From contig CALDNM010000139.1 in assembly GCA_937915045.1 (NCBI GenBank), positions 1 to 8,732 of the forward strand: a DNA stretch of 8,732 nt, given 5' to 3'. A program made the translations under genes and the position numbers. Shown here piece after piece: positions 1-7,270 of the stretch. A model generated the notes under the pieces. It saw nothing but the letters and a program-made list of their open reading frames with translations. It was not told the DNA's origin and made no database searches. The DNA comes from an uncultured Clostridia bacterium. Lineage in GTDB: Bacteria > Bacillota > Clostridia > Peptostreptococcales > Anaerovoracaceae. Every line of letters starts with the position of its first letter. Position 1 is the first letter of the stretch.

Positions 1-5
1 AGCAA

Positions 6-26
6 ACCACCGGCTGAGCCGGTGGT
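6..26. repeat. perfect hairpin at the left edge
   Basis: ACCACCGGC (6-14) and GCCGGTGGT (18-26) form a perfect 9-bp GC-rich stem around a TGA loop. On the + strand no T-run follows, so it is a poor terminator for a gene entering from the left. On the minus strand it is followed by TTTGCT, a weak tail. Hairpins like this also occur at the ends of IS200/IS605-type elements, but no transposase is visible and the window is cut five bases upstream, so the role is open. Confidence 0.6.
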
Positions 27-116
27 CATGATTGCAATGGGGGATGAGTATGTATATAATGGATCATATAGAAAACTTAGACAGGTCAAATCTGAGCTGA
101 CATTTTGAACCAAGTA

Positions 117-145
117 TTGATTTTTGTGTAAAAAATTGGTAGAAT
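117..145 (+). promoter_or_regulatory. promoter of the pil operon
   Basis: A -35 box TTGATT (117-122) and a -10 box TAGAAT (140-145) are separated by exactly 17 bases, and TGG directly before the -10 makes it an extended -10 (TGn). Transcription should start near 152, giving a leader of about 30 bases before the pilD ATG. This is the only strong promoter I find upstream of the pil genes. The downstream gaps are too short for obvious internal promoters, so it probably serves all seven genes. It matches the housekeeping (sigma-A) consensus; I see no clear operator or riboswitch in the leader. Confidence 0.65.
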
Positions 146-180
146 AATAACATGAAGTTTATAGGGTCGAGGTAAAGGGC

Positions 181-951
181 ATGCTTGCAGTTGCTTATGG
201 AGTGATATATTTATTTGTTTTCATTTTCGGCATCTGCATCGGAAGTTTTCTTAACGTGCTCATCTACAGGATCCCGCTTCATATAAACATAGCAAAAGGC
301 AGAAGCTTCTGCCCGAAATGCGGTAATACACTCCTCGCGAGAGATCTGGTCCCTCTCTTCAGCTTTTTGGTGCTGAGAGGGCGTTGTCGTTTTTGCGGTG
401 ATCCGATCTCCCCGAGATATCCTCTTGTGGAATCACTCGGGGGAGCGGCGGCGATAGTATCGGTGATCGTATGGGGCATGACATGGCACGCGCTTATAGC
501 GTTCGCGGCGTGCTGCGTGCTGGTGACAGTTGCTTTTATAGACATAGACACGATGGAGATACCTGACAGTATGCATGTCGCTCTGATCGTGCTCGGGATA
601 TGCGCAGTGTTTGCTGTGCCGATGCCGGCACTCGTGTCGAGACTTATAGGGATAGTCGCTGTATCGGTGCCGATGATACTGCTGGACCTCATCATAAAGG
701 ACAGCTTCGGCGGAGGCGATATAAAACTCTGCGCGGCGTGCGGGTTCCTCCTCGGATGGAGAGCTCTGATCGTCGGGACATTTATAGCGATAATAGGGGG
801 CGGGATATATGGTATATATCTTCTTGCCTCAAAGAAAAAAGACAGAAAGGGACATTTCGCGTTTGGACCGTTCCTGGCCGCGGGCATGGCAGTCGCTCTG
901 TTCGTCGGAGACGCGATATGGTACGCGTATCTGGGGTCATTTGGACTCTGA
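181..951 (+). CDS. pilD: type IV prepilin peptidase / N-methyltransferase PilD
   Basis: This is a membrane aspartic protease that removes the short basic leader of prepilins and, in the classical bifunctional enzymes, methylates the new N terminus. The 256-residue protein is polytopic. After the first membrane segment comes GSFLNVLIYRIP (residues 21-32), the hallmark of the N-terminal domain. Two Cys pairs, C44/C47 and C69/C72, give the usual zinc-type tetracysteine of methylating members. The two expected catalytic aspartates are D121 in the IDIDTMEIPD stretch and D180 in GGGD, the GxGD protease motif. Length and order of motifs fit a full-length enzyme. The ATG follows a GAGGT Shine-Dalgarno (169-173) by seven bases. 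It is the first gene of the operon, 40 bases before pilC. A PulO/ComC-type peptidase for a secretion or competence pseudopilus is the alternative, but PilT at the other end favours true pili. Confidence 0.95.
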   Translation: MLAVAYGVIYLFVFIFGICIGSFLNVLIYRIPLHINIAKGRSFCPKCGNTLLARDLVPLFSFLVLRGRCRFCGDPISPRYPLVESLGGAAAIVSVIVWGMTWHALIAFAACCVLVTVAFIDIDTMEIPDSMHVALIVLGICAVFAVPMPALVSRLIGIVAVSVPMILLDLIIKDSFGGGDIKLCAACGFLLGWRALIVGTFIAIIGGGIYGIYLLASKKKDRKGHFAFGPFLAAGMAVALFVGDAIWYAYLGSFGL

Positions 952-991
952 TAATAGATGAATCGATGCAAGAAGAAAGGGGGAGGGAAAG

Positions 992-2194
992 TTGCCGGTA
1001 TATGAGTATCAGGCGGCAAAGCTCGACGGGAAGACCGTCAGGGGCAAGAAATCTGCCGACAGCAGATCGGATCTGAGAACTAAACTTGAAAAAGATGACA
1101 TCTTCATGATCGACTGCAAAGAAGCCGCGGTCAAAAAACAAAAAGCGATGAAACCAAAACTCCTCGCTGATTTTTGCCGTGACCTCGGAATGATGCTCGG
1201 GTCAGGCGTTCCCCTCATTCGCGCGCTGAATATAATGGTGCAGCGCGATATCCATCCAAAAGCGAAACAAGTATATACGAATCTGCACATGGATCTTCAG
1301 AGAGGATACATGCTTTCTGACGCGATGCTCGCGCAGCCGGGGGTATTCCCGGAGCTTCTGATAAATATGTTCAAAGCGGCGGAAGCGTCAGGCTCTATGG
1401 AAGAGACCTGCATGCGGATGGCGGAGCATTACGATAAAAGCAACAAGATGAAATCAAAAGTCAAAGGCGCTATGGTCTACCCTGTCATTCTGGTATTCGT
1501 GACACTCGTCGTAGTACTTCTGATATTCCTGCTGATACTCCCGAAATTTTTCGACGTGTTCAATCAGATGAACACACCTCTTCCCGCTATCACACAGTTC
1601 ATGCTTGGGATATCTACGAATCTCAAGGCACACTGGATGGCAGTGATCATAGTCATCGCGCTGATAGTCGTGATCATAAAAGCGCTGCTGAAGTGGCCAA
1701 GGACGAGGATACACTGGGACAAATTCAAACTGAAACTTCCGGGGATCGGAAAGCTTCTCAGGACAATATATACCGCGCGTTTCTGCAGGACGCTGTGCTC
1801 ATGTTATACGAGCGGCATCTCGATGATCAGCTCGCTGGAAAACACGAAGAACACAGTAGGGAACATGTATCTCGAGTCACAGTTCGGCGGCGTTATAAAC
1901 GATGTCAGAAATGGCGAGGCACTGTCGGCGGCGCTTGGAAAAGTGAAGGGATTCGATCCTAAGCTGTCCGCGAGCGTGCGTATAGGTGAAGAGACAGGAC
2001 GTCTCGACGCGATGCTTGAAAGTACCGCGGACAATTTTGATTTCGAGGCGGATATGTCGGTCGCGAGAATGACAGACATGCTTCAGCCGGTAATGATAAT
2101 ACTGATGGCGCTCATAATCGGAACGATAATGGTTTCGGTGATACTGCCGCTGCCTACGCTGTACAATTCCGTCGGAACATCGGGCGGGATGTAA
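992..2194 (+). CDS. pilC: type IV pilus inner-membrane platform protein PilC (TTG start)
   Basis: PilC/GspF-family proteins form the membrane platform on which the ATPases act to insert or remove pilins. The 400-residue length is typical. The N terminus (MPVYEYQAAKLDGKTVRGKK) matches the usual family opening, which supports the TTG start at 992. That TTG is preceded by a very strong GGAGG (982-986) five bases away, and no better start lies nearby. Two T2SF domains are visible, about residues 57-185 and 263-388, each with an FCRxL-type opening (FCRDLGMMLGSGVPL at 61-75 and FCRTLCSCYTSGISM at 264-278). Each closes in a hydrophobic helix: 163-185 ending in ILPKFFDVF, and 366-388 ending in ILPLPTLYN. 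A further helix lies near 216-232. The gene sits between pilD and the pilMNO block, and the stop at 2192-2194 is only 12 bases before the next gene. I see no truncation or missing element. Confidence 0.95.
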   Translation: MPVYEYQAAKLDGKTVRGKKSADSRSDLRTKLEKDDIFMIDCKEAAVKKQKAMKPKLLADFCRDLGMMLGSGVPLIRALNIMVQRDIHPKAKQVYTNLHMDLQRGYMLSDAMLAQPGVFPELLINMFKAAEASGSMEETCMRMAEHYDKSNKMKSKVKGAMVYPVILVFVTLVVVLLIFLLILPKFFDVFNQMNTPLPAITQFMLGISTNLKAHWMAVIIVIALIVVIIKALLKWPRTRIHWDKFKLKLPGIGKLLRTIYTARFCRTLCSCYTSGISMISSLENTKNTVGNMYLESQFGGVINDVRNGEALSAALGKVKGFDPKLSASVRIGEETGRLDAMLESTADNFDFEADMSVARMTDMLQPVMIILMALIIGTIMVSVILPLPTLYNSVGTSGGM

Positions 2195-2206
2195 AAGGAA
2201 AGGATC

Positions 2207-3106
2207 ATGACAATGGACACATCGCTTTATGTGAGCAATAAAAAGATACAGCTGATCCACGGACAGATGAAGGGAAGCACTGTTCAGATAGAGGATTTTG
2301 CGGAAGTCCCTATGCCTTCGCAGGCATTTCTGAACGGCACGGTCACGGATGAAACAGCTTTCAAACTCGCAATCGAGCAGGTAGTCACGAAGTCGACCCA
2401 GCCGGACATCAAAGATGTACGCATCTCGATCGGAAGCTGCAAGGCGATGGTCAAGACGAAGGAGATACCTGCGATGAAACCGCAGATGGTCTGGAAATGG
2501 CTCGAGGACGAGTTCACGGAAGACCTGGGCGATGACGAGGAATCGACAGATTATCTCAAGGATTATTCCCTGATCGAACAGAGTGATGAAGGTGTGAAAG
2601 CGCTGATCGCGGCTGTGCCCAGAGAAATGATCGGACAGTACGTGAGACTCTTCGACGAAATGAACATTACTGTATCATGCATAGATCTCGGGATGTCGAG
2701 CATGATCAAACTTGTGGATTCGATGCCGAAGACTGAGCATAAGACGTTTATAATGATCACAGCCGACGGAGGGCTGCTGACGGGAGCGCTTTTCATCGAC
2801 GGCATATACAGGATGTACGCGAGGGCGAGGCTGCTCTCGGAGCCTGATTCCGAAGACGAGTCGATGGAGATCGATCAGATGGAATCCAGGATCATACAGT
2901 TCAATTTCACGGAAAAGAATCCGGACAAAGTCGAGTTCGTATATCCGGTGGGTTTTTCGAGGAAGCAGAAAGAATTTCTCAGCAGAAACAGCAGTGTGCT
3001 GGTGAAGGATATCGGTGAAGACGCCGCGGGAGTTGTTGAATATGCAGACCCTGATTTCAAGCTAGACGCTTACGCGTGCGCGACGGGGAATCTGATAAGA
3101 GAGTGA
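2207..3106 (+). CDS. pilM: PilM-like cytoplasmic actin-fold protein of the pilus alignment complex
   Basis: The product has 299 residues and no membrane segment. Identification rests on position directly before pilN- and pilO-like genes plus family features: a beta-rich start, the pair CIDLGMSSM (158-166) and ITADGGLLTGALFIDG (184-199) resembling the second half of an actin-like fold, and a C-terminal YACATGNLIRE in the place of the family's closing GLA-type motif. PilM binds the N-terminal tail of PilN and links the cytoplasmic ATPases to the membrane complex. Unusually, the first nucleotide-binding motif, normally D-I-G at the very N terminus, is replaced by a stretch reading SLYVSNKKIQ (6-15), so classical ATP binding is doubtful. 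The protein is also somewhat shorter than common PilMs (about 350). Two in-frame ATGs (2207 and 2213) are both served by the AAGGAAAGGA purine run (2195-2204), so the start could be two codons later. Confidence 0.8.
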   Translation: MTMDTSLYVSNKKIQLIHGQMKGSTVQIEDFAEVPMPSQAFLNGTVTDETAFKLAIEQVVTKSTQPDIKDVRISIGSCKAMVKTKEIPAMKPQMVWKWLEDEFTEDLGDDEESTDYLKDYSLIEQSDEGVKALIAAVPREMIGQYVRLFDEMNITVSCIDLGMSSMIKLVDSMPKTEHKTFIMITADGGLLTGALFIDGIYRMYARARLLSEPDSEDESMEIDQMESRIIQFNFTEKNPDKVEFVYPVGFSRKQKEFLSRNSSVLVKDIGEDAAGVVEYADPDFKLDAYACATGNLIRE

Positions 3107-3113
3107 GGATAAA

Positions 3114-3752
3114 GTGGAAATTCAGAAAGGGACTGCGATAGAAGAGGCTCCTGAAAAGGAAAAGAAACCTCCGAAGATCAAGAAGCAGAAAAACATCAAG
3201 CCAAAAGAGATGAACTTCTACGAGAGATTCAATTACGATCCGGAAGCCGAAGAGGCAAAGCTCGCGAGACGTAAAGCTCTCATACCTTTGTGCGCTCTTC
3301 TTGGAGCGGTGCTGCTGGCTTTCTTCATTCTTTCCGGCATGACACTTTACAAGAATCATCAGACGAACGTATACAAGGAGTACATGAGCAATACGGATAA
3401 CCAGCTCCAGTATCAGGAGGCTTACCAGATAAAACAGGACAAGGATAAAAAGGTGTCGACTTTCAATGGACTTCAGGATTTCAAGACGAAGTCGGAAGCG
3501 TATCCGGAAGCGTCGAGCGCTATACTCACTGAAGTGGAAGCGTGCCTTTCGGGCGGGACTGTGACGGCGTTCACGTTCTCATCGGATCAGGGAGTACTCA
3601 TGGTCTCGGTGAGCACAAAAACGGCATCGTCTGTCGCGTCTATGGTGAAGCAGATCAGGAAGATAGCCGCTTTCAAGAGCGTGTCATATACAGGATATCA
3701 GGGTGACGGGACGCGTTACAGCGCGACTATCACATGTACATATAATAAGTGA
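3114..3752 (+). CDS. pilN: PilN-like bitopic membrane protein (GTG start)
   Basis: The product has 212 residues. A highly charged cytoplasmic tail of about 54 residues is rich in Lys and Glu. A single membrane helix (about 55-78) follows, then a short linker and an extracytoplasmic part whose last 80 residues alternate strands and helices as expected for the ferredoxin-like fold of PilN. In known systems PilN pairs with PilO, and its tail docks into PilM through an INLLP-type motif. Here MNFYERF (33-39) is the only similar stretch and is a weak match. The start is GTG at 3114, five bases after GAGG (3105-3108), and that Shine-Dalgarno overlaps the stop codon of the preceding gene, which suggests translational coupling. 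Sequence similarity in this family is low, so the assignment depends mainly on gene order and topology. Confidence 0.75.
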   Translation: MEIQKGTAIEEAPEKEKKPPKIKKQKNIKPKEMNFYERFNYDPEAEEAKLARRKALIPLCALLGAVLLAFFILSGMTLYKNHQTNVYKEYMSNTDNQLQYQEAYQIKQDKDKKVSTFNGLQDFKTKSEAYPEASSAILTEVEACLSGGTVTAFTFSSDQGVLMVSVSTKTASSVASMVKQIRKIAAFKSVSYTGYQGDGTRYSATITCTYNK

Positions 3753-3767
3753 TCGCGAGGGGATCAA

Positions 3768-4523
3768 ATGAGTAAATTCACTTCAGGTATAAAGAACGGG
3801 TTCTCGAAACTCAGCAAAAGGGAGAAAGTGCTTTTGTACATACTTGTCATTGCGGTCATTGTGGTCGCGGGATGGCGGTATATACTTATGCCTTCGATCG
3901 ATCGTTACAGCGCGGCGTCGGAACGGGAAGCGGCAGCGAGTCTGTCGTACATGAATATGAAAAATACGATAAGCGCGGAGACGTCGAATGCTCAGCTCGC
4001 TGATGAATATACGAAGAAGATAAAGCTGATGAACCAGTCGTATAATAAAGTAATGGCGAATTATGGTATCGATATGCTGGTGACGGGGATCGTGACGAAC
4101 GCGGGACTCACTCCGGACACGCTGGAAATAATGACGGGCTATACGCCGTCGGTCAGCAGCAATTCGTCGGGAGAGCAGACGTCAGGGACTACCGGCAGTA
4201 CGGCGGGATCGGGGAACACGTCGAGCTCAGGCAGCTCGTCTTCGAGCAGTTCATCGAGTTCGGGGAGCAGCGCTTCGACAGATCAGGTCGAGGTGAGATA
4301 CGCGAAAATAACGGCGACGGGAAGCCTCGCGAAATGTGTCGGTCTGGCTGACAGCTTCAGGACGGCAAAGGGCATGAGAGTCGCGGAGTTCAAAATAAAC
4401 GGCGGAGGCACCGGAACGGCAGACAGTACGCTTTCGAGCGGCACGACAACGCAGACGACATCGAAGGGGAATTACAGCATCGATATAACCGTTGAAGTAA
4501 GTATGTCAAGGAGCAAGAAATGA
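3768..4523 (+). CDS. pilO: PilO-like bitopic membrane protein with Ser/Gly/Thr-rich linker
   Basis: The product has 251 residues. It has a short basic cytoplasmic N terminus, one membrane helix (about 22-41), then a helical, probably coiled-coil stretch (45-110). A low-complexity linker rich in Ser, Gly and Thr follows (about 129-170), and the C-terminal domain (172-247) has the strand-helix-strand pattern of a ferredoxin-like fold. This matches PilO, partner of PilN in the membrane alignment ring, with the linker as an insertion not usual in the family. The ATG follows GAGGGGA (3757-3763). The stop overlaps the next start as ATGA, so this gene and the ATPase gene are probably translationally coupled. 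The name rests on gene order and topology; a PilN/GspM-type name would be equally defensible from sequence alone. Confidence 0.75.
   Translation: MSKFTSGIKNGFSKLSKREKVLLYILVIAVIVVAGWRYILMPSIDRYSAASEREAAASLSYMNMKNTISAETSNAQLADEYTKKIKLMNQSYNKVMANYGIDMLVTGIVTNAGLTPDTLEIMTGYTPSVSSNSSGEQTSGTTGSTAGSGNTSSSGSSSSSSSSSSGSSASTDQVEVRYAKITATGSLAKCVGLADSFRTAKGMRVAEFKINGGGTGTADSTLSSGTTTQTTSKGNYSIDITVEVSMSRSKK
4152..4277 (+). repeat. low-complexity Ser/Gly/Thr codon tract inside pilO
   Basis: Residues about 129-170 of the PilO-like protein are almost entirely Ser, Gly and Thr, with an uninterrupted core of nine or more serines from about 157. The DNA uses mixed serine codons (AGC, TCG, TCA, TCT, AGT), so it is not a pure microsatellite and should be less prone to slippage. 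It most likely encodes a flexible linker outside the membrane. Confidence 0.7.
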
Positions 4524-6196
4524 AGAATATTCGTATAGGGGAGGTCCTCAAGGAATATGAATATATAACGGATGAGCAGATAGAGCAGGCTCTCGCGTGG
4601 CAGAAGGAGCATCCTGAAACATCAAAGCGTATCGGGCAGATACTTGTAGATGAGGGATTCGTGACGGAGGGTCAGGTCCTTGAAGCTATGGGGCGCAAGC
4701 TTGATATGGAGCTCGTCGATCTCGATACGATCAATATCGACATGAAAGCGATCGCGGAGATCCCGAAGAATCTCGCGCAGAAATACAATATGCTCGCGTT
4801 CAAAGAGGATGGCGCTGTGCTTACGGTAGCGCTCAGCGATCCTCTGAATTTCTATGGCATTGAGGATATAAGGCAGCTGACGGGGATGGATCTGAAGCTG
4901 GTGCTCGCGCCTGAAGAAAAGATCCGCTTAGAGATCACTCACGCTTACAGCGCTGTGACCGCAAGGCAAGCTCTTGAGAAAGCGAGTGAGGCGGCGGAGC
5001 CTGAGCCTGAGGATACCGGTGTCGAAGAAGTGGGAGCGGACGCTCCTGTGGTCGACGCTCTGAACAAGCTTCTGATACACGGATACAATATGGGAGCTTC
5101 GGATATACATATCGAATCGTTCGAGGATTATGTGGCGGTCAGAGTTCGTGTCGACGGCGTGATGGCGGAGACGGCCAGGCTGGCTGTGTCGATACAGACA
5201 CCGCTGATAGCGAGGATAAAGATCATGTCCGAGATGGATATCGCTGAAAGGCGTCTCCCTCAGGACGGACATTTCAAGACTATAATAGAAGGAAAAGATA
5301 TCAACGCCAGAGTATCCATCATCCCGACAGTGTACGGCGAGAAAGCGGTCATACGTTTCCTGTTCGACGATATCGCTGTCGATCATCAGGGGCAGTACGG
5401 CATGGATGAAGAGAACTATAAAAAATTTGAAAAGATACTGAGTTCACCGAACGGGATGATATACATAACAGGGCCTACGGGAAGCGGCAAGACGACGACG
5501 CTTTACATGGCTCTCGATGAAATGGTGAAACTGCCGATAAACATATCGACGATAGAAGACCTTGTCGAGAGGAATCTCACGGGGATAAATCAGATGCAGG
5601 TCAACCCTGTCGCGGGCCTTACTTTCGAAAGAGGTCTGAGAGCTCTTTTAAGACAGGACCCGGATGTTATAATGATAGGAGAGACACGAGATCCGGAGAC
5701 AGCGTCGATCGCGGTGCGAGCGGCGATAACGGGGCATCTGGTTTTTTCCACGATACATACGAACGACGCTTTGTCGGCTATAGTAAGGCTTGAGGATATG
5801 GAGATACCTCCTTATATGGTCGCGAGTTCTCTTTCCGGGATCGTAGCTCAGAGGCTGATGAGGAAGGTATGTCCTCACTGCCGCGAAGAATATACGGCGA
5901 CGGAGGATGAGTGTATCGCGCTCGGAGTGGAAAGCGGCACGAAGCTCTATCGCGGGAAGGGCTGTCCTGTCTGCAATGGCAGCGGCTATAAAGGCCGTAT
6001 GGCGGTGCATGAGGTCGTCGTCGTCGATCGTCATCTCAGAAGGATGATAACCGAGGGAGACGAGATGGAAGCGATGGAAGAATATCTTCGCGGCGAGGGA
6101 ATGTTCTCCTCACTGCAGGAAGAAGCGCGTGAACGCGTACTTGACGGTACTACAACGATGCAGGAATACCACAAGATCGCGCGTTACGCCGAATAA
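4520..6196 (+). CDS. pilB: type IV pilus extension ATPase PilB (GspE/PulE family)
   Basis: This hexameric cytoplasmic ATPase drives pilus polymerisation through PilC. The 558-residue length is normal. Residues 1-145 form an MshEN/T2SSE-N region that begins with two tandem RIGxxL-type motifs (5-28 and 37-60), the pattern that binds cyclic-di-GMP in MshE and some PilBs. The ATPase core follows, with GASDIHIE (192-199), the arginine-containing IAERRLPQDG (241-250), Walker A GPTGSGKT (318-325), Asp box TIEDLVE (344-350), Walker B region RQDPDVIMIGETRDPETA (378-395) and His box HLVFSTIHTNDA (406-417). A zinc tetracysteine C451/C454 and C482/C485 marks PilB/GspE rather than PilT. The Asp box is normally EDPVE; here Pro is Leu (L348, codon CTT). 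The start ATG overlaps the previous stop and follows AAGGAG (4508-4513) by six bases. Confidence 0.96.
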   Translation: MKNIRIGEVLKEYEYITDEQIEQALAWQKEHPETSKRIGQILVDEGFVTEGQVLEAMGRKLDMELVDLDTINIDMKAIAEIPKNLAQKYNMLAFKEDGAVLTVALSDPLNFYGIEDIRQLTGMDLKLVLAPEEKIRLEITHAYSAVTARQALEKASEAAEPEPEDTGVEEVGADAPVVDALNKLLIHGYNMGASDIHIESFEDYVAVRVRVDGVMAETARLAVSIQTPLIARIKIMSEMDIAERRLPQDGHFKTIIEGKDINARVSIIPTVYGEKAVIRFLFDDIAVDHQGQYGMDEENYKKFEKILSSPNGMIYITGPTGSGKTTTLYMALDEMVKLPINISTIEDLVERNLTGINQMQVNPVAGLTFERGLRALLRQDPDVIMIGETRDPETASIAVRAAITGHLVFSTIHTNDALSAIVRLEDMEIPPYMVASSLSGIVAQRLMRKVCPHCREEYTATEDECIALGVESGTKLYRGKGCPVCNGSGYKGRMAVHEVVVVDRHLRRMITEGDEMEAMEEYLRGEGMFSSLQEEARERVLDGTTTMQEYHKIARYAE

Positions 6197-6202
6197 AGAA
6201 GC

Positions 6203-6207
6203 GGAGG
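6203..6207 (+). promoter_or_regulatory. Shine-Dalgarno GGAGG that decides the pilT start
   Basis: GGAGG ends one base before the first in-frame ATG (6209) but seven bases before the second (6215). A one-base gap is too short for efficient initiation, so 6215 is the likelier start, giving MLDINTLLQKA. Confidence 0.6.
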
Positions 6208-6214
6208 TATGATT

Positions 6215-7270
6215 ATGCTGGATATAAACACATTACTGCAGAAGGCGCGTGAAGAGGGATGTTCCGATGTCCATCTCACTGAGGGAAGCGGTACACCAGT
6301 GGTCACGAGAAAAAACGGCGTGCTCACGAAGGAAAATATACAGATGTCGGATGATGATGTGAAAACACTCATCCTTTCTATGTGCGGGGACCGCGAGAAA
6401 AGCGGTCTGGCAGAGGGACATGATGAGGATTTCGCGTACGCTCTTCCGAGCGGAGAGCGTCACAGGGTCAATGTCTATAAGCAGATGAACGGGCTCACGG
6501 CGGCGATCAGGATCATCAGGAATACGATCCCTACGCTGGAGGAACTTCAGCTCCCGTCTGTGATGAAGGATCTGGCGGATGAGCCGAGAGGCCTGATACT
6601 GCTCACCGGACCTACGGGGAGTGGCAAGTCGACGACTCTCGCGGCGATGATAGATTATATTTCAAGATCGAGGTCGGAGCATATCCTGACGGTCGAGGAT
6701 CCTATCGAGTACGTGTTCGAGCAGAATCTTTCGGTCGTGCATCAGAGGGAAGTCGGGGAGACTGTGGAGACTTTCGCGACGGCGCTCCGGTCGGCGCTGC
6801 GTGAGGATCCGGATGTCATCCTTGTCGGGGAGATGCGTGATTTCGAGACTATCTCTACTGCGATCACAGCGGCTGAGACAGGACATCTCGTGCTTTCGAC
6901 TCTTCATACGACCGGAGCGGCGCAGACGATCGACAGGATCATAGATACGTGTCCTCCTGGGATACAGGGGCAGATGAGAAGTCAGCTTTCAACTGTGCTT
7001 CGCGGTATCATAACGCAGCAGCTGCTGCCTGTGGCCACGCTTGACGGTCGTATCGCGGCGACTGAGGTGCTGACAGGCAACGACGCTGTCGGCAATCTCA
7101 TACGTGAGGACAAGTGCCACCAGCTGCCATCGACCATGGCTTCATCGGCGGCACAGGGCATGCACACCCTGAACGGCGATCTCGCCCGCCTCGTGAAGGT
7201 CGGCAAGATCACTAAGGAGACCGCGATGAACGCGACAACAGACAAAGCGGATCTCAATTATTACTTTTAG
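6215..7270 (+). CDS. pilT: type IV pilus retraction ATPase PilT
   Basis: This hexameric ATPase depolymerises the pilus and is needed for twitching movement and pulling forces. The protein is 351 residues from the chosen ATG (353 if the ATG at 6209 is used), a usual PilT length. The N-terminal PAS-like domain includes GCSDVHLTEG (15-24). The core has Walker A GPTGSGKST (132-140), Asp box TVEDPIE (159-165), Walker B region REDPDVILVGEMRDFET (197-213) and His box HLVLSTLHTTGA (224-235). The C-terminal retraction motif, AIRNLIRE in classic PilTs, reads AVGNLIRE (291-298), with Gly for the Arg. There is no tetracysteine, which separates it from PilB. It is the last gene of the operon, 18 bases after pilB. 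Its final codons and stop lie inside a 46-base tandem duplication, so the encoded end, ADLNYYF and stop, is repeated just downstream. Confidence 0.95.
   Translation: MLDINTLLQKAREEGCSDVHLTEGSGTPVVTRKNGVLTKENIQMSDDDVKTLILSMCGDREKSGLAEGHDEDFAYALPSGERHRVNVYKQMNGLTAAIRIIRNTIPTLEELQLPSVMKDLADEPRGLILLTGPTGSGKSTTLAAMIDYISRSRSEHILTVEDPIEYVFEQNLSVVHQREVGETVETFATALRSALREDPDVILVGEMRDFETISTAITAAETGHLVLSTLHTTGAAQTIDRIIDTCPPGIQGQMRSQLSTVLRGIITQQLLPVATLDGRIAATEVLTGNDAVGNLIREDKCHQLPSTMASSAAQGMHTLNGDLARLVKVGKITKETAMNATTDKADLNYYF

Noticed and set aside
50..100. 16-codon ORF upstream of the pil promoter
   Set aside because: It is too short to support from sequence, lies before the predicted transcription start of the operon, and has no recognisable product or attenuator structure.
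279..1019. 246-codon minus-strand ORF opposite pilD
   Set aside because: It is long but lies antisense to a gene with complete PilD motifs. It has no start signals and a low-complexity Ser/Thr/Ile/Pro composition typical of a shadow frame.
4928..5386. 152-codon minus-strand ORF opposite pilB
   Set aside because: It is antisense to the conserved PilB ATPase core, with His/Arg/Tyr-rich composition expected from the reverse of such codons.
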